Of a DNA stretch of 28,744 nucleotides, positions 1 through 7,749 are shown one piece after another; within the stretch, counting starts at the first letter, position 1; each line of letters opens with the position of its first letter. Under the pieces are notes generated by a model that made no database searches, was not told the origin of the DNA, and saw only the letters and a list, made by a program, of their open reading frames with translations. Made by a program: the position numbers and the translations under genes. The stretch is from Chloroflexota bacterium (GTDB lineage: Bacteria; Chloroflexota; Anaerolineae; Anaerolineales; Anaerolineaceae): NCBI GenBank assembly GCA_023434145.1, contig JAEYTI010000122.1, forward strand, positions 1 through 28,744, given 5' to 3'.

Positions 1-46
1 TTGTGGCGGGGGTGGGGGGCCCGGCCCCCCCCCCCCCCCCCCACAA
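1..46. repeat. Truncated G/C-homopolymer palindrome at the contig end
   Basis: The first 19 bases (TTGTGG then G-rich) pair with 28-46 (C-rich, ending CCACAA) with two mismatches. Positions 25-42 are 18 consecutive C. The flank after it (CCACAACCTGACA) matches the right arms of the palindromes at 1101-1161 and 16131-16189, so this is a third copy of that family, cut by the window edge. The pure C run may be a sequencing artefact (no-signal G calls on reads entering the hairpin from the right) and not the true sequence. Confidence 0.6.
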
Positions 47-374
47 CCTGACAACTTTTACGTGCTACCTGAAAGGAGTTATGTTCTGTCTGTGTGAGAA
101 TACGAGTCAAAAAAATTCAAAAGTGGAATACCGGGCTTTTCCTACCTGCATATAGGGTTTTCCCTACTCCATTCAATTACGATCAATTTTGTACGATCAA
201 ACTGCACAAGGGTCGTGACTGCTCGACTCGGTGCGGTTTTCACGTGTTTGTGAGGTTGTTCTATCGTCTTTTGAAAGACACACAAACACCCGCCCCGGCG
301 AGAAGACGCAAGAAATGAGAGTACGGCTTCATTCGAGAGGCAAAAGTAAGTTCCACGTACGAAAAGGAGGCACC
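47..374 (+). other. Leader region of the LysM gene with short repeats
   Basis: No convincing gene is present here. Two related 22-base units start at 133 and 155 (GGGCTTTTCCTAC and GGGTTTTCCCTAC), and the second holds a small hairpin at 153-166 (TAGGG-TTTT-CCCTA). ACGATCAA is directly repeated at 179-186 and 193-200. A nested hairpin spans 244-289 (GTGTTTGTG/CACAAACAC outside, GTCTTT/AAAGAC inside). These could be operator or leader elements for the downstream LysM gene. No clear sigma70 promoter was found. Confidence 0.4.
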
Positions 375-1034
375 ATGCGCGCGGGGATCTGGTTGATTAT
401 CATATTTTTGGCATGGCTGCTTATCGGCGCAGCCGCATCACCGACGCTTGCCCAGGCAGCGGTGGAAAATGGCCTGCTCACCCAGCAGGTGCAAGCCCAG
501 GCCTGCGGCAGCACCTACACGGTTGTGTGGGGCGATTACATGAGCCTGATCGCGCAGCGGTGCGGCATTACCTTAGACATGCTGGTTGCGGCAAACCCGC
601 AGATTGCGAACCCATGGTGGATATACCCAGGGCAGGTGCTGAATATTCCATCAGATATTCTCATTCCGCCCACCGGCGGCGATCCACCGGCCGGCGGCAG
701 CACCTACACCGTCCGCGCGGGAGATACACTCTTCCGCATAGCCCTGGCTTATGGTACTACCGTACCCGTGCTGCAAGCCGCCAATACCTGGATCACCAAT
801 CCCGACCTGATCTATCCCGGCCAGGTGGTCACCATCCCTGCTGGCGGCGTGATCCCACCCACCGGCGGTGATCCACCACCAACCGGCACCACCACCTATA
901 CCGTAGTCGCCGGAGACCGGTTGTATTCGATTGCACAGCGATTTGGCACGACCACGGCGGCCATTCTCGCCGCCAACCCGTGGATGACCAACCCAGACCA
1001 CATCGTGGTCGGCTGGACAATCGTCATCCCGTAA
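375..1034 (+). CDS. Secreted protein with three LysM domains
   Basis: A 219-residue protein. The N-terminus has a hydrophobic signal segment (about 5-22) with a likely cleavage near Ala-Gln at 26-27. Three LysM domains follow at about 47-92, 110-155 and 174-219, each with the usual YTV...GD...IA...G and PGQ...IP pattern (the last reads VGWTIVIP). They are joined by Pro/Gly/Thr linkers (IPPTGGDPP). LysM domains bind N-acetylglucosamine-containing glycans such as peptidoglycan, so this is probably a secreted wall-binding protein. No catalytic domain is present. The ATG at 375 is chosen because AAGGAGG lies just upstream and the signal peptide begins there. An in-frame extension to 231 has no such support. 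Two hairpins follow before the convergent methyltransferase gene. Confidence 0.88.
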   Translation: MRAGIWLIIIFLAWLLIGAAASPTLAQAAVENGLLTQQVQAQACGSTYTVVWGDYMSLIAQRCGITLDMLVAANPQIANPWWIYPGQVLNIPSDILIPPTGGDPPAGGSTYTVRAGDTLFRIALAYGTTVPVLQAANTWITNPDLIYPGQVVTIPAGGVIPPTGGDPPPTGTTTYTVVAGDRLYSIAQRFGTTTAAILAANPWMTNPDHIVVGWTIVIP

Positions 1035-1053
1035 TCAGGTCGGCAGGAACCCA

Positions 1054-1085
1054 GGCCCGTGGGATCGCATCAAATCCCACGGGCC
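1054..1085 (+). terminator. Hairpin after the LysM gene
   Basis: A perfect 12-bp inverted repeat (1054-1065 GGCCCGTGGGAT with 1074-1085) with an 8-nt loop, followed by AATTT. It starts 20 bases after the LysM stop codon and is a plausible intrinsic terminator, although the T-run is short. Confidence 0.6.
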
Positions 1086-1100
1086 AATTTGGGAGTACGC

Positions 1101-1161
1101 AAAAGATGCCAGGTTGTGGAGGGATGTGCTGCGCACATCCCTCCACAACCTGGCATCTTTT
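1101..1161. repeat. 29-bp-arm perfect palindrome, family 1; bidirectional terminator
   Basis: Arms 1101-1129 and 1133-1161 are perfectly complementary with a 3-nt loop. The outer ends are AAAA and TTTT, so each strand reads as stem plus U-run. It lies between two convergent genes and probably terminates both. The inner sequence (AGGTTGTGGAGGG...) recurs at 16131-16189 and, degenerate, at 1-46, so it is a dispersed element and not a one-off terminator. Confidence 0.8.
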
Positions 1162-1189
1162 TTACCACACCCGGTCAATTTTTTAACGA

Positions 1190-1972
1190 TCAGTCACGCG
1201 ACCATTGCTGGTACACTGCCAGCTTCCCCCCGCGTCCGTCCGACTCGAATTCCGCCACCGGGTGGAACCCGCTTTCACGCGCCAGTTCTGCCAGTGTTTC
1301 AGGGGTAAAGAGGTGCACGTACCGCAGCACGTGCGCTTCTTTTGCGCCTGTATCTGGCGCGCGCCAGTCGAGCAGCGTATCGCCGGGCTCCAGGTCTTCC
1401 TCGCGCAGCCCCACGGTGGACCAGGGCAGCCGCCGCGCCATTAGCTTTTCAGAGTGCTGAAACTGCCAAACGGAAAAGTAAAAATGCCCGCCCGGCTGCA
1501 GCAATTCGCGCGCCCGGCGCGCAAATTCCACCCGCTGACTGTGCCCCGGCAGGTGATGCAGCACGGCAAAGGCCAGCATGCCGGTGAATCCGGGTCCCAG
1601 ATCGTCCGCCCAGTTTGGCGCAGTTAGATCTGCCAAACCAAAAGCGATTTCTGGCACTGGAGTATCTTGCTCGCTTACCAAGCGCTGAGAGCGAGCCTCC
1701 GCCACCTCTTGTGATGCCTCATTTAGCAATGTTGGCGAGAAATCCAGCCCCAGGTAGCCGCTCCGTCGCCCAGATCGCAGCCACGCTGCCGCCAGCGCCC
1801 CAGACCCGCAGCCCAAATCCAGCCAGCGGTCGCCAGGAGAATCCGGCAGCGACTTCAACACGCGCAGTACGCCCGGCTGAACCCGGCGTCGCGTAGCGGC
1901 AAAAGACCCGCCAAAATCGGAGTAGAACTTGCGGTTAATCTCAGTCAGCAGCGCAGCAATGCGGGGATCCAT
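1190..1972 (-). CDS. Class I SAM-dependent methyltransferase (Trm9/ALKBH8-like)
   Basis: 260 residues when started at MDPRIA. Motif I is DLGCGSGALAAAW, followed by an acidic GLDFS, a motif around ADL, and AVLHHLPG...LLQPGGHFYFSVW typical of the Rossmann methyltransferase fold. The C-terminal part (RYVHLFTPETLAELARESGF) and the LEPGDTL stretch resemble tRNA wobble-uridine methyltransferases of the Trm9/ALKBH8 type; that subfamily assignment is a guess from memory, and the substrate is unknown. The ATG at 1972 is preferred over the upstream in-frame codon at 2041 because a good -35/-10 pair sits exactly at the position expected for a leaderless mRNA. There is no Shine-Dalgarno sequence. Confidence 0.85.
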   Translation of the reverse strand: MDPRIAALLTEINRKFYSDFGGSFAATRRRVQPGVLRVLKSLPDSPGDRWLDLGCGSGALAAAWLRSGRRSGYLGLDFSPTLLNEASQEVAEARSQRLVSEQDTPVPEIAFGLADLTAPNWADDLGPGFTGMLAFAVLHHLPGHSQRVEFARRARELLQPGGHFYFSVWQFQHSEKLMARRLPWSTVGLREEDLEPGDTLLDWRAPDTGAKEAHVLRYVHLFTPETLAELARESGFHPVAEFESDGRGGKLAVYQQWSRD

Positions 1973-1978
1973 AGCGCA

Positions 1979-2007
1979 ACTATAGCAGAGGGAAGGAGGA
2001 GTGTCTA
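1979..2007 (-). promoter_or_regulatory. Sigma70 promoter for a leaderless methyltransferase mRNA
   Basis: On the minus strand TAGACA (2002-2007), a 17-nt spacer and TATAGT (1979-1984) precede the ATG at 1972 by only 6 nt. Transcription would therefore begin at or next to the start codon. Confidence 0.65.
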
Positions 2008-2089
2008 GAAGAATAAGAAACGAATCATGGTAACTGCTCAACCGCAGGGTTTTTTATGAATTACGGGCTCCGCCCACATATCCCTTCTG

Positions 2090-2143
2090 CGCTCCCGTAG
2101 GGAGCGCGTTTCAAGCCAGCAGCCCGACAGGGCTGAACAGTTA
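2090..2143. repeat. Two-hairpin dispersed repeat, copy A
   Basis: Contains GCTCCCG-TA-GGGAGCG (2091-2106), then TTTCAA (2109-2114), then AGCCC-GACA-GGGCT followed by GAACAGTTA (2121-2143). The same composite with changed loops is found at 10482-10534. Both copies have a GGGCTYCGCCC mini-hairpin upstream (2064-2074 here). The function is unknown. Confidence 0.7.
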
Positions 2144-2151
2144 GGAATTAT

Positions 2152-2182
2152 GTTGATTGGTGGGTCAGACCCACCAATCAAC
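2152..2182. repeat. 14-bp perfect palindrome
   Basis: GTTGATTGGTGGGT (2152-2165) pairs with 2169-2182 across a 3-nt loop. It lies between the divergent methyltransferase and FHA genes, upstream of the FHA promoter, so it is not placed like a terminator of either gene. It may be part of the repeat insertion that begins near 2060. Confidence 0.6.
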
Positions 2183-2234
2183 GGAGACACCCCCATGCGG
2201 GAAAGCCCCCCATGAGAGACAATGACCATTAAGG

Positions 2235-2240
2235 TATAAT
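2235..2240 (+). promoter_or_regulatory. -10 element of the FHA/SEDS/PBP operon
   Basis: A consensus TATAAT lies 24 nt before the first ATG of the five-gene envelope operon. No good -35 hexamer is visible 16-18 nt upstream, so activator dependence is possible. Confidence 0.5.
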
Positions 2241-2264
2241 ACCCATGAGGATTAGAAGAGGCGA

Positions 2265-2990
2265 ATGTCAGAACGGGTGATGTCTTTCTTCATATTACTC
2301 GGCGGGGCGCTGCTGGTATTGGCGCTGTGGGTGCTTTCGGTGCTCGCGGTGCGGTGGGATACCCGAAAGCGCCGCCTTACCGAGATGGAGCAGCGCGCCT
2401 GGTTCGCGGTGGCGCTGGTGCTGCCGCTGTTTGGCTTTGCTCTCTATTTGGCGCTGCGCTTCATGCGCCGCTACCTCACCCCACAGGGTAATCAGGGTAG
2501 CGATGACCCGCTGGATGCCGCCCGCATGACCTCTGTACGCGAACGTACGCCCTGGCCCGGCACCGAGATGCAAGAGTATGTGCCGGCCTGGGGGCCTCCC
2601 CACCCACCAGGAACCAATGGCACCGGCTCGCAGAAAGCCGTGCCCGGCAGCAACGCGCAGGCAGGAACCGTGCCTGCTGCCATCCACCCATCACGCGCCA
2701 CCATTTCTCTTGTTGTGGCCGAAGGCCCGCACGTGGGCCAGCAGTTTGTCCTCAATACCTTGCCCGCTGTGATCGGCAGGGGCGAAGATGCCGGTGTGCC
2801 GCTGGATGCTGATCTCAACATTTCGCGCCGCCATGCAGAAATCTATGATTGGAACAACACCCTGCGAATTCGCGACCTGCATTCGATGCACGGCACGCAG
2901 GTAAATGATTTAGCCATCACCGACCAAACCCTCGCTCCGGGCGACCGGGTTCGACTGGGTGGGACAGTGCTTATTGTTCGTGAGGTTTAG
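2265..2990 (+). CDS. Membrane-anchored FHA-domain protein
   Basis: 241 residues. Two transmembrane helices lie at about 8-28 and 46-66, followed by a Pro/Gly-rich linker and a C-terminal FHA domain (about 149-241). The FHA core is visible: VIGRGEDAG, then NISRRHAEI, and HGTQVN in place of the usual NGTxVN. FHA domains bind phosphothreonine peptides, so the cytosolic domain should recruit a phosphorylated partner to the membrane. It is the first gene of an operon whose next members are two further FHA proteins, a SEDS polymerase and a transpeptidase. An AGAAGAGG ribosome-binding site precedes ATG 2265. Only 10 bp separate it from the next gene. Confidence 0.85.
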   Translation: MSERVMSFFILLGGALLVLALWVLSVLAVRWDTRKRRLTEMEQRAWFAVALVLPLFGFALYLALRFMRRYLTPQGNQGSDDPLDAARMTSVRERTPWPGTEMQEYVPAWGPPHPPGTNGTGSQKAVPGSNAQAGTVPAAIHPSRATISLVVAEGPHVGQQFVLNTLPAVIGRGEDAGVPLDADLNISRRHAEIYDWNNTLRIRDLHSMHGTQVNDLAITDQTLAPGDRVRLGGTVLIVREV

Positions 2991-3000
2991 GAGGGGGATC

Positions 3001-4026
3001 ATGACCAGCAACCCAATGGAAGAAAAATGGCAGGTGCGCCTCCTGCGCCCCGGCATCCCCGGGATGGACCGCCTCCCAGACCTGGTAGGCTTGCCAGATC
3101 TTAAGCGGCTGCCGTTCCTCAACCGCCCTATGCTGCCCGCCGAAGCCGGCGACGGCCTGCGCGACGCGATGCTGGCGCGCGAGAATCACGTCGAGGACGT
3201 TAACTATACGAAGGTTGTGCCCAACCGCTATGTGGTCGAAGTGAGCCAGGCCAACTATGACAGTCACTATCGGCCAATCGAATCACAGGTGCTCAAACAG
3301 TGGACCGACCGCCTGCTGCGCGAGCTGATCACCGCCAACAGCCGCCGGGGTCGAAAAGAGTTTCGCCTGGGTGGCCGCCTGCGCATCGAAATCCGCCCGG
3401 CGCAAGCCCTGCGTGACAACGAGGCGCGCATCCTCAGCCGCATCGAGCCAGACATCGTCGCATCGCAGTCGCAAGTAGAAGTTCCCGCATCCGCCCGCCC
3501 GCGCGTTCCGGCACCCTATACCCCACCGCCCGCCTCGCGCCCCAATCCGCATGAGTTCCGCCAGGGTGCTGGCCCTCAGCGCCCTATTGCCCCGCCAAAC
3601 ACCAACCAGGTTCCGCCCGGCACCGGGCCGCGCCAGGCTGCACCACAGGGCAATATCCGCGCGGCCTTCATCGAATTGGTGCCCAGCGGAAGGCGCTGGT
3701 CACTCTATTCAGGCGTCAACACCATCGGCCGCTCTGATGCCAGCCAGATCTTCCTCGACCTGCCGCTGATCCAGGAGAAACGACTGGTCAGCGGCCAGCA
3801 CGCCTACATCGTCTTTGAAAATGGCACCTGCACGCTGTTCGACGGCGCGCCGGATGGCCGTCCCTCCGCGAACGGCACCTACGTGAACCTGCGCCGCGTG
3901 CCACCGGGCGGCTACCGTTTGCAAAACGGCGATGCCATCGTGCTGGCGGCGGTCGACCCGCTCTACCCGCGCTCCGATACGCCCGGCGCCGCAACCTTCT
4001 ACTTTTGGGCTAACCGGAGAGACTAG
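3001..4026 (+). CDS. DUF3662-FHA protein, FhaA-like
   Basis: 341 residues. The N-terminal part (about 40-140) resembles the DUF3662/FhaA N-terminal domain, including VVPNRYVVEVSQANYD. A Pro/Ala-rich linker follows (about 150-220), then a C-terminal FHA domain (about 225-341) with NTIGRSD, SGQHAYI and SANGTYVN. In mycobacteria, FhaA binds phosphorylated partners in peptidoglycan precursor control. That role is inferred here from architecture and gene order. Start ATG 3001 follows a strong TAGGAGGGGG site; the in-frame codon at 2959 lies inside the upstream gene. The next gene begins 3 bp after the stop. Confidence 0.88.
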   Translation: MTSNPMEEKWQVRLLRPGIPGMDRLPDLVGLPDLKRLPFLNRPMLPAEAGDGLRDAMLARENHVEDVNYTKVVPNRYVVEVSQANYDSHYRPIESQVLKQWTDRLLRELITANSRRGRKEFRLGGRLRIEIRPAQALRDNEARILSRIEPDIVASQSQVEVPASARPRVPAPYTPPPASRPNPHEFRQGAGPQRPIAPPNTNQVPPGTGPRQAAPQGNIRAAFIELVPSGRRWSLYSGVNTIGRSDASQIFLDLPLIQEKRLVSGQHAYIVFENGTCTLFDGAPDGRPSANGTYVNLRRVPPGGYRLQNGDAIVLAAVDPLYPRSDTPGAATFYFWANRRD

Positions 4027-4029
4027 CGC

Positions 4030-4479
4030 ATGGATTGGAGCATTTTTCTATTCATCCTCAAGTGGATTTTCCTCGGGCTGGTCTATTTGGTGCTAATTCT
4101 GCTGCTGGTTGGGGTGACGCGCGAAATGAGGCTGCGCATCCCGCGCGAATCGCCCACCGTTGCCTCCGCGGGCATTGCACGGCTGCGCGTGATCCAGCCG
4201 GGCACCGACCCGAACTTGCAGCCCGGCGCTGCTATCCCGCTCCAGCCAGATACGCTGATCGGCGCGCAGCGCGGCAGCACGCTCATCCTGCACGACCGGT
4301 ACATCTCAGGCCGCCACGCGCGCCTGCGCTGGGACGGCATCTCCTGGTGGATTGAGGATTTGAACAGCACCAACGGCACATTTGTCAACCGCCAACGGCT
4401 CGCGCCCGGCGCGCCCCAACCATTTCCCTCCGGTTCCGTGCTCGAAATCGGCGATATGTCCTTCGAAATGGTGGAGTGA
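4030..4479 (+). CDS. Membrane-anchored FHA-domain protein, FhaB-like
   Basis: 149 residues. One N-terminal transmembrane helix (about 4-28) is followed by a compact FHA domain (about 50-149) with LIGAQRGST, ISGRHARLRW and LNSTNGTFVN, all core phosphothreonine-binding residues intact. Size and layout match actinobacterial FhaB (FipA), which sits directly after FhaA in the fhaA-fhaB-pstP-rodA-pbpA locus. GGAGAG lies 9 nt before ATG 4030. Its TGA shares a base with the next ATG, so it is probably translationally coupled to the SEDS gene. It is likely a phospho-dependent recruiter at the elongation or division machinery. Confidence 0.88.
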   Translation: MDWSIFLFILKWIFLGLVYLVLILLLVGVTREMRLRIPRESPTVASAGIARLRVIQPGTDPNLQPGAAIPLQPDTLIGAQRGSTLILHDRYISGRHARLRWDGISWWIEDLNSTNGTFVNRQRLAPGAPQPFPSGSVLEIGDMSFEMVE

Positions 4480-5822
4480 TGCGCTGGCGTTTCAATGAGC
4501 TGCTGCTGCTTACCATCGTCTACCTGTTGGCAGGGGTTGGGTTCGTATCAGTTGCCGTAGCACAGCAGGTGCGCCTGGGCGCAGATCCACAGCCGGTTGT
4601 CGTCCCTTCGCTGCTGCCGGTGTTGGCCATCGTCGTCTGCTTCACTGCCCTGCATGTGGCGCTCTCGGTGCGCCGCATTGCGATCGATCAGGCCATTTTG
4701 CCTATCGTGGCGCTGCTGTTCACCATTGGATCGATCATGATCTGGCGGCTGCGCGGCGAGGATGGGCTTTTCCAGCAGATAACGCGCGGCCTGATCCCCG
4801 GCGCCATCGTTGCCCTCGTGCTGATTCTCTGGAACCCGGTGATCGAGCGCATGCGCCGCTGGGCCATGCCAATCGGGCTCATCGGCTTGCTGCTGCTCTT
4901 CCTCACCGGCGTGTTCGGCGTGGAGGATGAAACCGGTGCCCGGCTGGCGCTGGGCTTTGGGCCGGTATCGGTGCAAACCTCCGAGATCATCAAGGTCTCG
5001 TTGATCATCTTCCTGGCCTGGTATATCGAACGCGAAGGCCAGGCTGCCGAAGGGCGCGCACACACCCTGTTGTGGTTCCGCCTGCCCGCCGTGCGCTACC
5101 TGGCTCCGGCTGCGCTGTTCGTCGGCGCGGCGACTCTGACGCTGGTGGCCATGTCGGACTACGGCGCGGTGCTGATCCTTGGCCTGCTGTTCGTCGTCAT
5201 GCTCTATACCGGTTTTGACACGCGCATCTTCGCCACAATCTCTGCGCTTGGGCTGGCGCTTGGGCTGCTGGTAGGGCTGGTGCTGTGGCAAAGCTGGGAG
5301 ATCCCGGCGACCATCCGCTACCGCTACCTGGCCTTCCAAAATCCGTGGTCGAATGAGCTGATGCCCAACGGGCTGACCATCGCAGAAGGCCCCGGCTACC
5401 AGATCCAGCAAGCGGTGTACGCGGTGATCGCCGGCGGCGTGACAGGCACTGGCCTGGGCCTGGGCTCACCCGCCTTTATTCCCCTGGCGCATTCCGATTT
5501 TATCCTCGCGGCGATCATGGAAGAGATGGGGTCGGCTACCGGCATTGCCGCGCTGATCCTATATGCAGTGCTGGTGCTGCGCATCTTCCGCGTGATGCTG
5601 CTTTTGCCGCGCGAACAATTATTCGAACGGCTGCTGCTGATCGGCATTGGCGTTCACTTTTTTGCCCAGGCCTTCATTATGGCGGGCGGAACACTGAACC
5701 TCATCCCGCTCACCGGCGTAACCCTGCCCTTTCTCTCGATGGGCGGCGCGGCCTTATTGGTAAACCTTGCCGAAGTGGGCATGGTGCTGGCGCTAATGCA
5801 GCGTGTGGAGCGACAAATATGA
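4479..5822 (+). CDS. rodA: SEDS-family peptidoglycan polymerase (RodA/FtsW)
   Basis: 447 residues with about ten hydrophobic helices. SEDS landmarks: VQTSEIIKVSLIIFLAWYIE (about 165-184), the SDYGA acidic residue at about 227 in the position of the catalytic Asp of RodA/FtsW, DFILAAIMEEMG, and LIPLTGVTLPFLSMGGAALL near the C-terminus. The family polymerises lipid II glycan strands together with a class B PBP, which is encoded next door. RodA is preferred over FtsW only because of synteny with actinobacterial rodA-pbpA; sequence alone does not settle it. ATG 4479 overlaps the preceding TGA, with GGTGGAG upstream; a GTG one codon earlier is a weaker alternative. The last four bases (ATGA) overlap the PBP gene. 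Confidence 0.92.
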   Translation: MRWRFNELLLLTIVYLLAGVGFVSVAVAQQVRLGADPQPVVVPSLLPVLAIVVCFTALHVALSVRRIAIDQAILPIVALLFTIGSIMIWRLRGEDGLFQQITRGLIPGAIVALVLILWNPVIERMRRWAMPIGLIGLLLLFLTGVFGVEDETGARLALGFGPVSVQTSEIIKVSLIIFLAWYIEREGQAAEGRAHTLLWFRLPAVRYLAPAALFVGAATLTLVAMSDYGAVLILGLLFVVMLYTGFDTRIFATISALGLALGLLVGLVLWQSWEIPATIRYRYLAFQNPWSNELMPNGLTIAEGPGYQIQQAVYAVIAGGVTGTGLGLGSPAFIPLAHSDFILAAIMEEMGSATGIAALILYAVLVLRIFRVMLLLPREQLFERLLLIGIGVHFFAQAFIMAGGTLNLIPLTGVTLPFLSMGGAALLVNLAEVGMVLALMQRVERQI

Positions 5823-7384
5823 GTGTAGAACGACGAGCCTGGACGATTGCCCGGCTGCTGATGCTGCTGTTGGTGCTGGTCTCGCTGCGGGCGGCGTACT
5901 GGCAGCTCTGGCGCGGGATGCGCTTGCAGCCCGTGGTGCTGGACCCCATCGCCGCCCAGCGCGAATATGCCCGCCTGCGCGGTGATCCGACCCCTGCCCC
6001 TGGTGAAGAAGCCTCCGCGGGCATGCAGGAGAATCTGGTCGCCCTGCCGCAGCCGGTGATCCAGCGCACCGTGGCCATGCTCGCCAACATCCAGCGCGGA
6101 GCTATCTTCGACAACCAGGGCCGCGTGCTCGCTGCCGACGTAGGCACACCCGGTGATTTTACGCGCATCTATAATGAACTCTCGCTGGCACACGTGCTCG
6201 GCTACAGTTCCGCGCTGCGCACCGGCGTGAACGGCCTGGAGGCCACCTACAACCAAGAACTGCTCGGCCTCAACCGCCCCGATACCGAAATCGACCGTAT
6301 GCTGCGCCGGCCCATCGTCGGCAGCAACCTCGTTCTCACCATCGATTTGGAGATCCAGCAGGCGGCGGCGGGCGCGTTAGGTGGGCGCCCTGGCTCGGTG
6401 GTGGTGCTGGATGGTAAAACCGGCGCCGTGCTGGCAATGACTTCCGCCCCGGTCTACGACCCCAACCAGATTCTCAATCCCAATTACATGACTGCACTGC
6501 CTCAGGGCTCGCTGATCAATCGCTCTACCACGGCCCTGTTCACCCCCGGCTCCACATGGAAAACGTTGGCGCTGATCGCCGCGCTGGACACCGGGCAGGT
6601 GAACGAGCGCACCGTGTTCGACTTCGGCGAGCCGCGCACCGACTCAGAGGGCCGCACCTACTACGTCTACGAGGTCGACGGTGGCGTGATTCCTGACCCC
6701 AACCACAAGGAAAACCGCCTCGACCTGGCGATGTCTTTTGGCTACAGCGCTAACGCAGCTTTTGCCAAAATCGGCGACGATATGGACCCGGACGTGATGA
6801 TCGAGTATTCCCGCCGCCTGGGCTTTTCAGACCCCGATTACACGCGCCGCTTCCCCCTGGAACTGCCCGTCTTAATCCCGCAGCTCGCCGCCGATGTGGA
6901 AAGCATTCGCACCAACAATCTGCTCCGGGCCGCAACCGCCATCGGTCAGGGTGAGCTGCTCACCACGCCCATCAATATGGCGATGATCGTGCTGTCCGTG
7001 CTAAACGACGGCGCGATCCCCGTGCCCTACCTGGTGGAGAGCATCCGCGACCCCGAGGGAGGCGTGATCCGCAACCAGCCGAACAAGCACCTGGTGCGCG
7101 GCATCATGAATCGCCGCACCGCTCGCCAGGTAAAGGAAATTATGATCACATCGGTAGAAAAGGGCTACGCCTCCGGCGGAGCCGTGCCAGGCGCGGTGGT
7201 CGGCGGCAAGACCGGCACCGCCCAGCTCGGCGGAAACCTGGCCCCGCACGCGTGGTACATCGGCTTCGCCGAGCGCGACGGCAAGAGCGTGGTCATCGCC
7301 GTGTTAGTCGAGAACGGCGGCGAAGGATCGCGCGTCGCCGCGCCGATCTTCGCGCAGGTGGCTGCTGTGGCACTGGAGCAATAA
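5819..7384 (+). CDS. pbpA: Class B penicillin-binding protein (transpeptidase)
   Basis: 521 residues. One N-terminal membrane anchor (about 10-28), a short dimerisation-type region (RGAIFDNQGRVLA, about 93-105), then a transpeptidase domain with all three active-site motifs: STWK (Ser245-Lys248), SAN (Ser310-Asn312) and KTGT (Lys464-Thr467). IGQGELLTTP is also typical. The length and the reduced N-terminal region resemble actinobacterial PbpA more than the longer E. coli PBP2 or FtsI. It would cross-link strands made by the adjacent SEDS protein. Its ATGA overlap with the SEDS gene implies coupled translation. It is the last gene of the operon. No PASTA domains are present. Confidence 0.93.
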   Translation: MSVERRAWTIARLLMLLLVLVSLRAAYWQLWRGMRLQPVVLDPIAAQREYARLRGDPTPAPGEEASAGMQENLVALPQPVIQRTVAMLANIQRGAIFDNQGRVLAADVGTPGDFTRIYNELSLAHVLGYSSALRTGVNGLEATYNQELLGLNRPDTEIDRMLRRPIVGSNLVLTIDLEIQQAAAGALGGRPGSVVVLDGKTGAVLAMTSAPVYDPNQILNPNYMTALPQGSLINRSTTALFTPGSTWKTLALIAALDTGQVNERTVFDFGEPRTDSEGRTYYVYEVDGGVIPDPNHKENRLDLAMSFGYSANAAFAKIGDDMDPDVMIEYSRRLGFSDPDYTRRFPLELPVLIPQLAADVESIRTNNLLRAATAIGQGELLTTPINMAMIVLSVLNDGAIPVPYLVESIRDPEGGVIRNQPNKHLVRGIMNRRTARQVKEIMITSVEKGYASGGAVPGAVVGGKTGTAQLGGNLAPHAWYIGFAERDGKSVVIAVLVENGGEGSRVAAPIFAQVAAVALEQ

Positions 7385-7388
7385 TTTT

Positions 7389-7598
7389 TTACCCCCGCAC
7401 AAACCGCCGGATCCACCCCTCTAGATAGCGGGAGGGCTTTCGGCGCTCTTGAATCTGCTGCGCCAGCAGGATCAGCACATCTTCCTGTGTTCCGGCGTTC
7501 TCCGGATTGCCCTTTTGTTCTTGCAGCGAAGGTTGCGTTCCCTGCTCTGGCGGGGAGGCATCCCTCGCCTTGCGTGTGTAATGCTTCTTTGATTTCAT
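7389..7598 (-). CDS. Small basic protein of unknown function
   Basis: 69 residues, highly charged at the N-terminus (MKSKKHYTRKAR), with a Gln/Glu-rich middle and a C-terminus RYLEGWIRRFVRG that could form an amphipathic helix. It ends 5 bp from the convergent PBP gene. A weak AGGGA site lies 4-8 nt before the ATG. I do not recognise a family. The ORF is short and could be spurious, but it has sensible composition and is not a mirror of a real gene. Confidence 0.45.
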   Translation of the reverse strand: MKSKKHYTRKARDASPPEQGTQPSLQEQKGNPENAGTQEDVLILLAQQIQERRKPSRYLEGWIRRFVRG

Positions 7599-7749
7599 AT
7601 GTCCCTATCACCAATAAAATAACGGTAATTGCCCGGCTTGCCGGGTTGCGTAGTAATCGCTAGCCCATTGTAATCAATAAGCGGCCCTTTGCGTTTATCA
7701 ACATATTAACAAAACGCTCAGGCGCAGCACGTGGTTCCCGAGGATGCCG

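Noticed and set aside
1054..1161. CRISPR-like array from adjacent repeats
   Set aside because: The repeats are inverted pairs forming hairpins, not direct repeats with regular spacers.
4548..5411. 287-residue minus-strand ORF
   Set aside because: Antisense to the SEDS gene; extremely Gln/His/Asp-rich with no domain.
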